NCBI GenBank assembly: GCA_949287245.1
Contig: CASEFL010000005.1
Span: 1-64,000 of the forward strand
Reading direction: 5' to 3'
Origin: an uncultured Bacillota bacterium
GTDB lineage: Bacteria > Bacillota_I > Bacilli_A > RFN20 > CAG-826
Length of the DNA stretch: 64,000 bases
The position numbers and the translations under genes were made by a program. The notes beneath the pieces were generated by a model. That model was not told where the DNA came from and did no database searches. It worked only from the letters and a program-made list of their open reading frames with translations. The first letter of the stretch is position 1, and every line of letters begins with the position of its first letter. Below are positions 37,589-45,904 of this stretch, piece by piece.

Positions 37589-38272
37589 ATGGAACTTTTT
37601 GACTTAATTTATCCAACAATCTCTCCCTCCTTATTAGCAAAAAAAGGAAAGGATTTATTGATTGAAGCAAAAAAATGCGAGGAAATAGGAATCTCTCTTC
37701 TTCATTTTGACTTTATGCGTCCTCCATTTGTTGAGGGAACGGGTTTATCTTATGAAGACTTTTTAACCATTCATAATCAAACTTCCTGTTTAGAAGACGT
37801 CCATGTTATGAGTGATGATGTTCGTAATGATGGTCTTTTCTTTCTTAATCATGGTGCGGATATTTTAACTTTTCACGGAACCGTTAGTGATAAAAGCGCA
37901 CTTCTTGAAATGTACCGTTTAATCCATTTACGAGGGAAAAAAGCAGGGATTGCCATTAACCCAAACGATTCTTTAGAAGTCATCTCTCCTTTCCTTGACC
38001 TCATTGATCTTGTTTTAGTGATGGGAGTAATCCCAGGAGCATGCGGGAAAGCCTCGGATCCTCGAGGAGAAGAACATCTTATTGCATTAAGCAAAATGAA
38101 AGAGGAACGAAGTAAAGAGGGAAAGAAAAGTTTTCTCCTTTCCTTTGATGGTGCGGTTAATGGAGAAAACGGGAAACGGCTCATTGAAGAAGGGGCAAAT
38201 ATTCTTGTCTCTGGTTCGTATTTTTTTAAAGGAGATAAAGAAGAAAAGAGGAGGATTTTGCTTGGATTATGA
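37589..38272 (+). CDS. rpe: Ribulose-phosphate 3-epimerase-like protein
   Basis: 227-residue TIM barrel. It is in the position of rpe in the Bacillus cluster, although rsgA is absent between. Parts of the active site are kept: HFDFM in place of HxDxMDG, DVHVM for the second His, and LSFDGAVN for the C-terminal Asp. Other parts differ: MDG has become MRP, and NPGFGGQ has become IPGACGK. It may be a fast-evolving Rpe or may act on a related ketose phosphate. Overlaps the next gene by 4 bases. Confidence 0.75.
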   Translation: MELFDLIYPTISPSLLAKKGKDLLIEAKKCEEIGISLLHFDFMRPPFVEGTGLSYEDFLTIHNQTSCLEDVHVMSDDVRNDGLFFLNHGADILTFHGTVSDKSALLEMYRLIHLRGKKAGIAINPNDSLEVISPFLDLIDLVLVMGVIPGACGKASDPRGEEHLIALSKMKEERSKEGKKSFLLSFDGAVNGENGKRLIEEGANILVSGSYFFKGDKEEKRRILLGL

Positions 38273-38934
38273 AAGAAATTCTTTATTCTTTTATCCCTTA
38301 CATCGTGAGTTTTGTCGGTTTTTTGTTGATTATCTTTGCAAAACCTCGTGATTTTTCTCGCTTTTCATTAAAAAATCATTACCCTTATGAAATTTTAAAA
38401 GAAGAAAAATCGGTGCTTCGTTATTGTGGTTTCGCTTTCCTTCTTCTTGGTTTTGGTGGACTTAGTTATGCACCCATCCATTTACTTACAAATACTTATG
38501 GTGAGACCAATTCTTTTCTCTTCTTATTTATTGTTCTTATTGCCTTATTCGTTTCTTCTCTTTTGGGTTATTTTGTTTACTCTTTCCATACAGAAAAATT
38601 TCATTTTGCTTCCTTTGGGGTTGCCTTACTTTCACAAAGCGTTTTATCCCTTATGGAGGGTCTTTATCTTCTTGGAGGACGCTTTCAAAATGATGCTATT
38701 TGGCCTTCTATCCTTTGTTCGGTTCTCCTTTTTGTTTTTGCTCTTCTTCCATTCTTTCCTTTTCTTTTTAAAAAGACTTATCACTGGAATCAAATGGATA
38801 AAGTTATTGAAAAAGATGGAACCTCTTCCTATCAACGACCGAAAATTATTTCTTTATGTTTGTGGGAATGGGGCATTATTGTTCTCCATTTCTTCAGTGA
38901 ACTCATTTGGATTTTAGGAGTATCGCTTCTATAA
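38269..38934 (+). CDS. Hypothetical six-helix membrane protein
   Basis: 221 residues with about six hydrophobic segments and one charged loop (KDGTSSYQRPK) before the last. I do not recognise the family. It is the last gene of the gmk cluster and overlaps rpe by 4 bases. A bidirectional terminator follows 9 bases after the stop. Confidence 0.6.
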   Translation: MKEILYSFIPYIVSFVGFLLIIFAKPRDFSRFSLKNHYPYEILKEEKSVLRYCGFAFLLLGFGGLSYAPIHLLTNTYGETNSFLFLFIVLIALFVSSLLGYFVYSFHTEKFHFASFGVALLSQSVLSLMEGLYLLGGRFQNDAIWPSILCSVLLFVFALLPFFPFLFKKTYHWNQMDKVIEKDGTSSYQRPKIISLCLWEWGIIVLHFFSELIWILGVSLL

Positions 38935-38942
38935 AAAGAAAA

Positions 38943-38966
38943 CCTCTAGTTTCCTAGAGGCTTTTT
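38943..38966. terminator. Bidirectional Rho-independent terminator
   Basis: CCTCTAG and CTAGAGG form a 7-bp stem around TTTC (38943-38960). CTTTTT follows on the plus strand, and AAAAAGAAAA precedes it, giving a T tract on the minus strand too. It ends both the plus-strand gmk cluster and the minus-strand rpmB transcript. Confidence 0.88.
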
Positions 38967-38986
38967 CATCATTGATAAACGTACAA

Positions 38987-39181
38987 TTAAGCAGCTTTTG
39001 TTGATTTCTTTAATGTACGATAAGCACGGGCAGACATCCGTAATTCCACAAGTTGTCCATCAATCATTACCTTGTGCTTTTGAAGATTTACATTCCAAAC
39101 ACGACGGGTAGCACGGACGGAGTGGGAGCGGTTATTACCACTCATTGGGCCTTTTCCAGTATAGAAGCATTTTCTCGCCAT
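38987..39181 (-). CDS. rpmB: 50S ribosomal protein L28
   Basis: 64 residues, the normal L28 length. It starts MARKCFYTGKGPMSGN and has the central SVRATRRVWNVN segment. I start it at ATG 39181, which has AGAGAGG 8 bases upstream. A further ATG 10 codons upstream would add a non-homologous extension. It ends the window's version of the gmk-to-rpmB cluster. It is downstream of trkH on the same strand. Confidence 0.95.
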   Translation of the reverse strand: MARKCFYTGKGPMSGNNRSHSVRATRRVWNVNLQKHKVMIDGQLVELRMSARAYRTLKKSTKAA

Positions 39182-39264
39182 ATTTTTACCTCTCTTATAT
39201 TTCACATTCAAAACGAATTGCAGGCAGGATATTACTCTTTTCTTTTCCGAGGTTCAACAAGAAC

Positions 39265-40914
39265 TTATGAGTTTATTTGCCTTAGCGTTCTTCTTTCTTT
39301 GTAGCATTCAATAGGAGCACTTATCGTACGAATCAAAGCACTGCCAATAGGAATAATCTCAAGTCGACCTAAAAGCATTGCTAAAGATACAATCCATAGC
39401 AACAAATCGTAGGTATAGGAAAATTCTGCACGATACTCAAAGAAGTTAATAATGGATAATCCGGTACCCGATAATGCGGAAGCGCTAGTAAATAGCCCTT
39501 CTTGTACACGGATGCCTGGCAGCATCATAATCGCCAAAGCAAATAAAGAAAGGACAATTAAGTATAAAAGAGCGAAATTTGTTGTATCGCGCAAATCTTT
39601 TGCCCCAATCTCTCTTGTTTTTCCAAGACGATAAACCGGATGCGGGTGAATATAGTGAGAGGAAACAAGATTATCTCTAAACCACCAATATAGTTCTTTA
39701 ACAAGAATAACAACACGGTATTGTTTAATTGCTCCGCCTGTTGAGCCGACCCCGCCACCAATAATCATTAAAATAATCATGACAAAATAGGCTACTTCTC
39801 CAAGCTGCATTAAGTTAGCGCAATTTGTAAACCCGGTTGTAGTCATTGAAGAGACAGTCGTGAATATGGCATAACGGAAAGAATCTCCCCAATTGAGTCC
39901 AATCATTGTTTCTAAATCTGTGTCTGTATATAGATACGTTAAAGAGAACATCATTAATAAGGCAAAAACCACGATAAAGATTGCCATTGATTGGAATTCG
40001 CAATCTTTTAAAAACTGTTTAATTTTTCCGCGGAATAAATAAGTATGCAAAATAAAGTTTGTTGCCCCTAAAAACATTAATACCATCGCAATCACTTCAA
40101 AGGCAATTGGACTGCACCACGGGGTGACTCCAAAACCTGTGTAGGTGCCTAAAGCTGCATTTTCTGCATACCAGAAAAAACCTGTACTACGAGTAGAAAA
40201 ACCACCGGTAGCAAGGGCAGCCGTTGATTGGCAAAATCCTTCAAAAGGATCCATTCCTGCTAAGAAAAAGGCGAAAGTTCCAAGAGCGATATAAGCAAAA
40301 TAAATGGCAAAAGTTAGCTTTGCGGAACGTCGCATATTTGGTAAGAGCCGATCATTATGTCCTTCGGCAAAATAAAGTTGAAGATTATAGCGATCACTAA
40401 TGGCGCTAGTGATGACAAGAACTAAACCAATTCCTCCAAAGAAATGAGTAACTGCACGGTGAAATAAATAAAGGTGAGAACAATAGCCTGTTACATCAGG
40501 TCCATCAAGAAATGCTTCGTTTGGGAACACCGTAAAACCTGTTGCAGAGTACCCGGACATTGATTCAAAAAAGGCTTCCGAGAAGCTCATCTTTGCTTGG
40601 CCAAAAAATCCTCCTAGAAAGAAGGGAAAAGCTCCACACAAAACAGCAGTTAGCCAAACAAGAGTTAAAAGCAAAGCATCTTCTCTTTTTTTGAAACGAC
40701 TACGGGGGCGGTTATGGATTAAAGGAAAATATAACCCTAAACCAATCGCTAAAGCGATGAGGCCAGGAATTAAAAAAGAAGGGAAAGCCCGCCATTCTTG
40801 GCCATAGAAAATAAGCATCGTAATGGGCAAAAGTGTGACAATTCCTTCAAAAATAAGGAATACACCGAGATAGCCAAAAATGAGTCGTGCTCCACTAGCG
40901 GGCGTCTTCTCCAT
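39265..40914 (-). CDS. trkH: TrkH/KtrB-type potassium uptake protein
   Basis: 549-residue membrane subunit of a K+ transporter. The four pore-loop repeats are visible: SGYSATGFTVF, TGGFSTRSTG, MTTTGFTNC and LSGTGLSI, each with the selectivity glycine. Before the first repeat the N terminus has two extra hydrophobic segments, as in TrkH. It overlaps the upstream RCK gene by 20 bases, so the three genes form one unit. Confidence 0.93.
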   Translation of the reverse strand: MEKTPASGARLIFGYLGVFLIFEGIVTLLPITMLIFYGQEWRAFPSFLIPGLIALAIGLGLYFPLIHNRPRSRFKKREDALLLTLVWLTAVLCGAFPFFLGGFFGQAKMSFSEAFFESMSGYSATGFTVFPNEAFLDGPDVTGYCSHLYLFHRAVTHFFGGIGLVLVITSAISDRYNLQLYFAEGHNDRLLPNMRRSAKLTFAIYFAYIALGTFAFFLAGMDPFEGFCQSTAALATGGFSTRSTGFFWYAENAALGTYTGFGVTPWCSPIAFEVIAMVLMFLGATNFILHTYLFRGKIKQFLKDCEFQSMAIFIVVFALLMMFSLTYLYTDTDLETMIGLNWGDSFRYAIFTTVSSMTTTGFTNCANLMQLGEVAYFVMIILMIIGGGVGSTGGAIKQYRVVILVKELYWWFRDNLVSSHYIHPHPVYRLGKTREIGAKDLRDTTNFALLYLIVLSLFALAIMMLPGIRVQEGLFTSASALSGTGLSIINFFEYRAEFSYTYDLLLWIVSLAMLLGRLEIIPIGSALIRTISAPIECYKERRTLRQINS

Positions 40915-41578
40915 GTTTTTTCTCCTCTTTTAAGAATGACATTAAGGCTTCTTGATTTTCGTATCCAGCAACAACATATAACTTATCGCCTGGATAAAGA
41001 ATGACTGAGCCATTAGGAACAATCATTTTATGTTGGCGAACAATTGCGGCAATGGAAGCATAACTAGGGAACTGCATATCCATAATTTTCATATTCGCAA
41101 TTCGGTCTTCCTCGCTAACGGTAGATTCTACCATTGCAAAAGTTTCATCCTCCATCGCTAATGTTTTAATCATTTTCTTTAAAGTGGCTTCTCCAAGAAT
41201 AGAATTCGCCAAAAGATAAGTAGAACAGATGACTGAATCAATTCCTAATTTCTTAAAGAGTTCAACATTAGCAGGGTTATCAACTAAACAAATAACCTTT
41301 TTAACTCCAAAAACATTTTTGGCCATTAAACAGGAGGCAAAATTATTCATATCATTGGAAGAAAGAGCAATAAACAAATCCGCATCTTTGGCGCCGGACT
41401 CTTCTAATGCAAATCTTCTCCAAGGATGACCAACATATACGGGCACATGGTGGTTTGTCGCTAATTCTTCGGCAACCTCATGAGAACTATTGATCACAAC
41501 AAGTTCATGACCATGTTCTTTAAAAGAGTCGACAACATAAGCCGCTTGTGAGCTGCCCTCGGCAATTACAACTTTCAT
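40895..41578 (-). CDS. trkA: TrkA-like RCK protein with full N and C domains
   Basis: 227 residues: a TrkA-N Rossmann domain (about 1-125) and a TrkA-C domain (about 145-220) ending GDKLYVVAGYENQ. The first nucleotide-binding loop reads VIAEGSSQAAYV, lacking the normal GxGxxG, so binding of NAD(H) or ATP here may be weak. It pairs with the smaller RCK protein encoded just upstream, and together they resemble the two halves of E. coli TrkA. Gating of the TrkH channel is the expected role. Confidence 0.85.
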   Translation of the reverse strand: MKVVIAEGSSQAAYVVDSFKEHGHELVVINSSHEVAEELATNHHVPVYVGHPWRRFALEESGAKDADLFIALSSNDMNNFASCLMAKNVFGVKKVICLVDNPANVELFKKLGIDSVICSTYLLANSILGEATLKKMIKTLAMEDETFAMVESTVSEEDRIANMKIMDMQFPSYASIAAIVRQHKMIVPNGSVILYPGDKLYVVAGYENQEALMSFLKEEKKHGEDAR

Positions 41579-42009
41579 TAGTCTTCCTCCTTTTCTAGTG
41601 AGGTTAATTTTTCTAAAGTTAGTTCAAAAGGTGAAATGGCAATGACGTGAGGTAAATCTTTTACTAATTCACTGCGATCAGGATCATCAAATCGCACATA
41701 AATCCTTGCAATTCCGAACTCTTTTGCGCAAATATGCGCTAAAAAAAGGTTCGCATTATCATTTCCTGTTACTAAGAAAACCGTTGTCGCATTTTCAATT
41801 CGACAGGAATTTTTTAAAAAATTAATATTCGTGGCGTCTCCCACTTGGCGGTCACCAGCAAAAAGTTGATCAAGACGATCAAAAGCATTTTCATTCTCGT
41901 CAACAACAACGACATTGATGCCAGACTCACTATAACGATTGGCAATAGAGGCTCCTAAACGCCCACAGCCAAGGATGAGAACGTTATTTGCAGAAGTAAA
42001 TTTGCTCAT
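41578..42009 (-). CDS. TrkA-N (RCK) domain protein, single domain
   Basis: 143 residues with an intact nucleotide loop (LILGCGRLGASIANRY) and acidic residue VVVVDE. It contains only the TrkA-N Rossmann domain and a short tail; no TrkA-C. It is the first gene of the trkH unit and overlaps the second RCK gene by one base. AAGGAG lies 5 bases before the ATG. It presumably supplies the nucleotide-binding half of a split TrkA. Confidence 0.85.
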   Translation of the reverse strand: MSKFTSANNVLILGCGRLGASIANRYSESGINVVVVDENENAFDRLDQLFAGDRQVGDATNINFLKNSCRIENATTVFLVTGNDNANLFLAHICAKEFGIARIYVRFDDPDRSELVKDLPHVIAISPFELTLEKLTSLEKEED

Positions 42010-42030
42010 AATTGCTCCTTACGGGTGAGG

Positions 42031-42036
42031 ATTATA
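42031..42036 (-). promoter_or_regulatory. -10 box of the trk operon
   Basis: A perfect minus-strand TATAAT 21 bases before the first RCK gene. No good -35 hexamer is visible. Transcription would be divergent from glgC. Confidence 0.45.
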
Positions 42037-42127
42037 GCCGAGCATAAATATAAAGTTACTTATTTTTCATTTTTTGTGTATGAAAGGCTTTTCTTTTCAA
42101 CGACTTTTCTTTATTTCTTCTCTTCTT

Positions 42128-42150
42128 TGGAAGCGCTTACGCGTTATAAT
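42128..42150 (+). promoter_or_regulatory. glgC promoter with a cre-like site in its spacer
   Basis: TATAAT at 42145-42150 is a perfect -10. Just before it, TGGAAGCGCTTACG (42128-42141) matches the cre consensus except the last base. The site fills the -35/-10 spacer, so binding would block RNA polymerase. No good -35 box is seen. Confidence 0.6.
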
Positions 42151-42184
42151 GAATTAGAAACTTTGGGGCAGAAAGGAGAGGAGA

Positions 42185-43327
42185 ATGTCGACAAAACTTG
42201 CAGCGATGATTCTCGCTGGCGGCAAGGGCACTAGACTACAGGCCTTGACAAAAAAAGTGGCGAAGCCTGCAGTAAGTTATGGAGGAAAATACCGCATTAT
42301 TGATTTTCCTTTAAGTAACTGCGCCAACAGCGGAATTACTAGTGTTGGTGTTTTAACTCAATACGAATCAAGCGAACTCAATAGTTATGTAGGAAACGGG
42401 GAAAAATGGGGGTTAAATGGTGTTCGTTCTTTAACTTCTGTTTTAACACCAAAGCAAACCGAGGAGGGAAGCGCTTGGTATCTTGGTACAGCCGATGCAA
42501 TCACGCAAAATATTGATTGGCTGGACCGTGTTGATCCTGAATACGTGCTTATTTTATCTGGCGACCATATTTATTCTTGCTCTTATGAAGAAATGTTAAA
42601 AACCCACATTGCCAAAAAAGCGGATTGTACGATTAGTGCATATCCTGTGGCAATGGAAGAAGCCTCACGTTTTGGAATTTTAGTTGCCGATAACGAAGGA
42701 AATATTGTCGATTTTGTCGAAAAACCGAAAAAACCTGTATCCAATCTCGCCTCGATGGGAATTTATATTTTCACTTACAAAGTTTTAAGGGCAGCTTTGT
42801 TACAAGATGCAAAAGACGAAGAAAGTGATCATGATTTTGGAAAAAATATTATTCCAAAAATGCTTCACGATAAAAAACGACTTGTGGTTTATCGCTATAC
42901 GGGCTATTGGCGCGATGTAGGAACTGTCTCCTCTTTGCATCAAGCCAATATGGATTTATTAATGTCTGGAACGGATAAAACGAATTTATATACTGTTCAA
43001 GGAAATAATCGTATTTATAGCGAAGACCCCTTTTCTATTCCTCAATACATCGGAAAGAAAGCAACAGTGCGTGATAGCTTGATTAACCAAGGAGCGATTA
43101 TTGAAGGCGAAGTTGACCACTGTGTCATTTCCGGTGGAGCTTTTGTTGAAGAAGGGGCCATTTGTCGAAATGCGGTTATCATGAATGGGGCTTGGATTCG
43201 TAAAGGTTCCCATATTGAAAATTGTATTGTCGCCCCACACTCTGGAACAGAGGAAGGGGAGGAAATGAATATCAACGGAGAAACCATTGTTTTAATTGCG
43301 AATAGTAAAGGGAGGAAAGAGGAATGA
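42185..43327 (+). CDS. glgC: Glucose-1-phosphate adenylyltransferase
   Basis: 380 residues, making ADP-glucose from glucose-1-phosphate and ATP, the committed step of bacterial glycogen synthesis. The N-terminal pyrophosphorylase motif is GGKGTRL followed by KPAVSYGGKYRIIDF. The substrate site includes WYLGTADAI and VEKPKKP. A left-handed beta-helix of hexapeptide repeats forms the C terminus. AAAGGAGAGGAG precedes the ATG. It leads glgD and glgA and is under a cre-marked promoter. Confidence 0.95.
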   Translation: MSTKLAAMILAGGKGTRLQALTKKVAKPAVSYGGKYRIIDFPLSNCANSGITSVGVLTQYESSELNSYVGNGEKWGLNGVRSLTSVLTPKQTEEGSAWYLGTADAITQNIDWLDRVDPEYVLILSGDHIYSCSYEEMLKTHIAKKADCTISAYPVAMEEASRFGILVADNEGNIVDFVEKPKKPVSNLASMGIYIFTYKVLRAALLQDAKDEESDHDFGKNIIPKMLHDKKRLVVYRYTGYWRDVGTVSSLHQANMDLLMSGTDKTNLYTVQGNNRIYSEDPFSIPQYIGKKATVRDSLINQGAIIEGEVDHCVISGGAFVEEGAICRNAVIMNGAWIRKGSHIENCIVAPHSGTEEGEEMNINGETIVLIANSKGRKEE

Positions 43328-44442
43328 AAGATGTTATTGGTTTAGTGGATTGCCATACTTCCCCTGCTTTAGGAGAATTGACAGCCCATCGTACTTTAGC
43401 CTCCACAAGTTTCTTAGGGCGATATGCCTTTATTGACTTCACCTTATCTAATTTTTGTAATTCAGAAATTCCTACAGTAGGAGTTTTAGTCAAAAATCAC
43501 CAACGTTCTATTTTAAAGCACATGGGGAATATGCTTTCTTGGGTGAACAATACGAAGACTGGCCATGTTCATATTTTCTATAACGAAAAAGGACTTTTAA
43601 ATCCTGCATATAATTCGGATATTGCTAACATCTTAGAAAATGATTGGGTGCTTTATGATTCGGAAGCAAATTACATCGTCTTTGCCTCTCCTCACATTCT
43701 TCTGAACATCGATTTACGGCCTATTTTGGAAGAACATATTGCTCGCAAAGAAGAATGCACTTTGGTCTATCAAGAACGCGAAGATTGTAATGTCTCTTTT
43801 CTTGGGGAAGATTTGGTTACTTTGGATGAAAATCAATATGTTACCAATTTAACAAGAAATGATGGATTAAAGAAAAAAGGAAAGGTATCTCTAGAGATTT
43901 TTATTGTTAATCGTACTCTTCTTGCTGAACTTACTCGTCGTCATCAAATGGTGGATGCTTCTTGGGGAGTACGAGAACTTCTTCCTTATTGTTTAAAGAA
44001 CAATCTTTTCAAAATTCATGCAAAAGAGTTTAAAGGCTATGCCCGCTGTTTTGATTCTTTAAAACATTATGTTGAATATAGTTTTGAACTTTTGGATCGA
44101 AATATTGCTTCTTCTTTATTCTTAGATGAACGGCCAATTTATACTCTTACTCATGACACACCGCCTGCCTTATATGGAGAAAATTCTTCGATTTCTAATT
44201 CTTTTATTTCCAATGGTTGTGTCATTGAGGGCGAAGTCAAAGATAGCATTATTTGCCGAAATGTTCGCGTTGGTAAAAATGCGAAAGTAAGGCGTTCAAT
44301 TATTTTGTCTAACGTCGCGATTGGGGATCGTTGTTCTCTTCAAGATGTTGTTGTTGATAAATATGCGATTGTTACAGCACGTCATGAATTAAAGGGCGAC
44401 CCAACCAATATTATTTATTTTCCACAAGGAGCTATTTTATGA
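43324..44442 (+). CDS. glgD: GlgD, regulatory subunit of ADP-glucose pyrophosphorylase
   Basis: 372 residues. A GlgC paralogue with the same nucleotidyltransferase and beta-helix layout but without the GGxGTRL nucleotide loop: the start reads GLVDCHTSPALGELT. This is the normal state for GlgD, which modulates GlgC in Bacillota. Overlaps glgC and glgA by 4 bases each. Confidence 0.93.
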   Translation: MKDVIGLVDCHTSPALGELTAHRTLASTSFLGRYAFIDFTLSNFCNSEIPTVGVLVKNHQRSILKHMGNMLSWVNNTKTGHVHIFYNEKGLLNPAYNSDIANILENDWVLYDSEANYIVFASPHILLNIDLRPILEEHIARKEECTLVYQEREDCNVSFLGEDLVTLDENQYVTNLTRNDGLKKKGKVSLEIFIVNRTLLAELTRRHQMVDASWGVRELLPYCLKNNLFKIHAKEFKGYARCFDSLKHYVEYSFELLDRNIASSLFLDERPIYTLTHDTPPALYGENSSISNSFISNGCVIEGEVKDSIICRNVRVGKNAKVRRSIILSNVAIGDRCSLQDVVVDKYAIVTARHELKGDPTNIIYFPQGAIL

Positions 44443-45875
44443 ACATTGTCATGGTTGCCAGTGAATCACTACCTTTTGCTAAATCGGGCGGACTTGCGGA
44501 TGTTGTTTATTCTCTTTCTTCCGCTTTGGTTTCAAAGGGCGAGAAGGTAAGTATTATTCTTCCTTATTATCAACAAATTGCAAAAAAAGGAATTGAGCTT
44601 GAATATGTTGCGCAATATGACATTCGTATGTCTTGGCGTGATCAAGCCGTGACGCTTTATAAAAAAGAGGAAGAGGGAATTGATTATTACTTTATTGCAA
44701 ACGACTACTATTTCCGTCGAGAAAAGATGTATGACTACATGGACGATGGTGAACGTTTTGCCTTCTTTGCCTTAGCTTCCACGGAAGCGATTCGTTATCT
44801 TAAAGAGAAAGTGGATATTGTTCATGTTCACGATTGGCAGGCTGCCATTATTCCCACTCTTGTTGCGGAAAATTATTATAAAGACCCAACTTTTGCAGGG
44901 ATAAAGTTTGTTTTAACCATTCATAACCCTGCTTTTAAAGGAATGCTTGATCGTTATTTTGTTTCTGATTTTTTCAACCTTTCTGATTACTTATTTGACA
45001 TTGGAAAAATCCGTTTTGAAGGAATGTTTTCCACTTTAAAGTCAGGTATTATTTATAGCGATGTTATTACCACTGTTTCTCCTACGCATCGCGAAGAACT
45101 TCTTACGCGTGAAGGAGGGCAAGGTTTGGATACGGTTTTAGAGTATCGACGAGATGATTTTTATGGCATTTTGAATGGGATTGATTATGAAGAATGGTCT
45201 CCTCATAAAGATCCCTTTATTGCAAAAAAATATAACAAGACAAGTTTAGAAATTGGGAAACATCTTAATCAAGCCGACTTATTAAGAAGTTATAACCTTC
45301 ATTGGTATGGAGGTCCCGTATATGGAATGGTATCGCGTTTAACTTGGCAAAAGGGTGTTGATTTGGTGCTTGAAGAAGCACGAAGCATATTGTCCAAAGG
45401 AGGAAACTTCGTCCTTCTTGGCTCTGGAGAATATGAAGTTGAACAAAAGTTTGAGGCATTAAGAACACAATATCCTGATACCTGTGGGATTTATATTGGT
45501 TATAACAACGCTCTTGCTCATAAAATTTACGCTGGTTGTGATTTCTTCCTTATGCCCTCTTTATTTGAACCTTGTGGGCTTAGCCAAATGATTGCTCAGC
45601 GCTATGGAACCTTGCCTATTTGTCGAAAAACAGGCGGGTTAGCCGATAGTGTTCATCCCTATGATGGAGTCATTTCAGGAAAAGAAGATGGTCTTTTATT
45701 TGAAGACTATAATATCCAAGGCCTCGATTACGCAATTTATCGCGCCGAAGAGTTATATCGCAATCAAGAAGGTTATTACAAAGTAGCCCGTGTTGCCATG
45801 AATCAAGATCATTCTTGGGCTACTTCTGCAAAAAATTATTTAACTCTCTATCGCAAAGTGCTTAAGAAAAAATAA
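44439..45875 (+). CDS. glgA: Glycogen synthase (ADP-glucose)
   Basis: 478-residue GT5 glycosyltransferase that elongates alpha-1,4-glucan. The ADP-glucose site KSGGLADV is at 15-22, the C-terminal [17 protein letters not shown] motif is conserved, and HVHDWQAA is present. Branching enzyme and glycogen phosphorylase are not in this window. Overlaps glgD (ATGA). No terminator is visible before leuS. Confidence 0.96.
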   Translation: MNIVMVASESLPFAKSGGLADVVYSLSSALVSKGEKVSIILPYYQQIAKKGIELEYVAQYDIRMSWRDQAVTLYKKEEEGIDYYFIANDYYFRREKMYDYMDDGERFAFFALASTEAIRYLKEKVDIVHVHDWQAAIIPTLVAENYYKDPTFAGIKFVLTIHNPAFKGMLDRYFVSDFFNLSDYLFDIGKIRFEGMFSTLKSGIIYSDVITTVSPTHREELLTREGGQGLDTVLEYRRDDFYGILNGIDYEEWSPHKDPFIAKKYNKTSLEIGKHLNQADLLRSYNLHWYGGPVYGMVSRLTWQKGVDLVLEEARSILSKGGNFVLLGSGEYEVEQKFEALRTQYPDTCGIYIGYNNALAHKIYAGCDFFLMPSLFEPCGLSQMIAQRYGTLPICRKTGGLADSVHPYDGVISGKEDGLLFEDYNIQGLDYAIYRAEELYRNQEGYYKVARVAMNQDHSWATSAKNYLTLYRKVLKKK

Positions 45876-45904
45876 AATACGGGGCGTCCTTGAAAGGAGT
45901 CCTT

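Noticed and set aside
42025-42234. 69-codon plus-strand open frame across the glgC promoter
   Set aside because: It covers the cre-like site, -10 box and ribosome binding site of glgC and has no start signal of its own.
45876-45904. T-box leader for leuS
   Set aside because: The gap after glgA is 29 bases, far too short for a T-box, and contains no TGGNACCGCG-type sequence.
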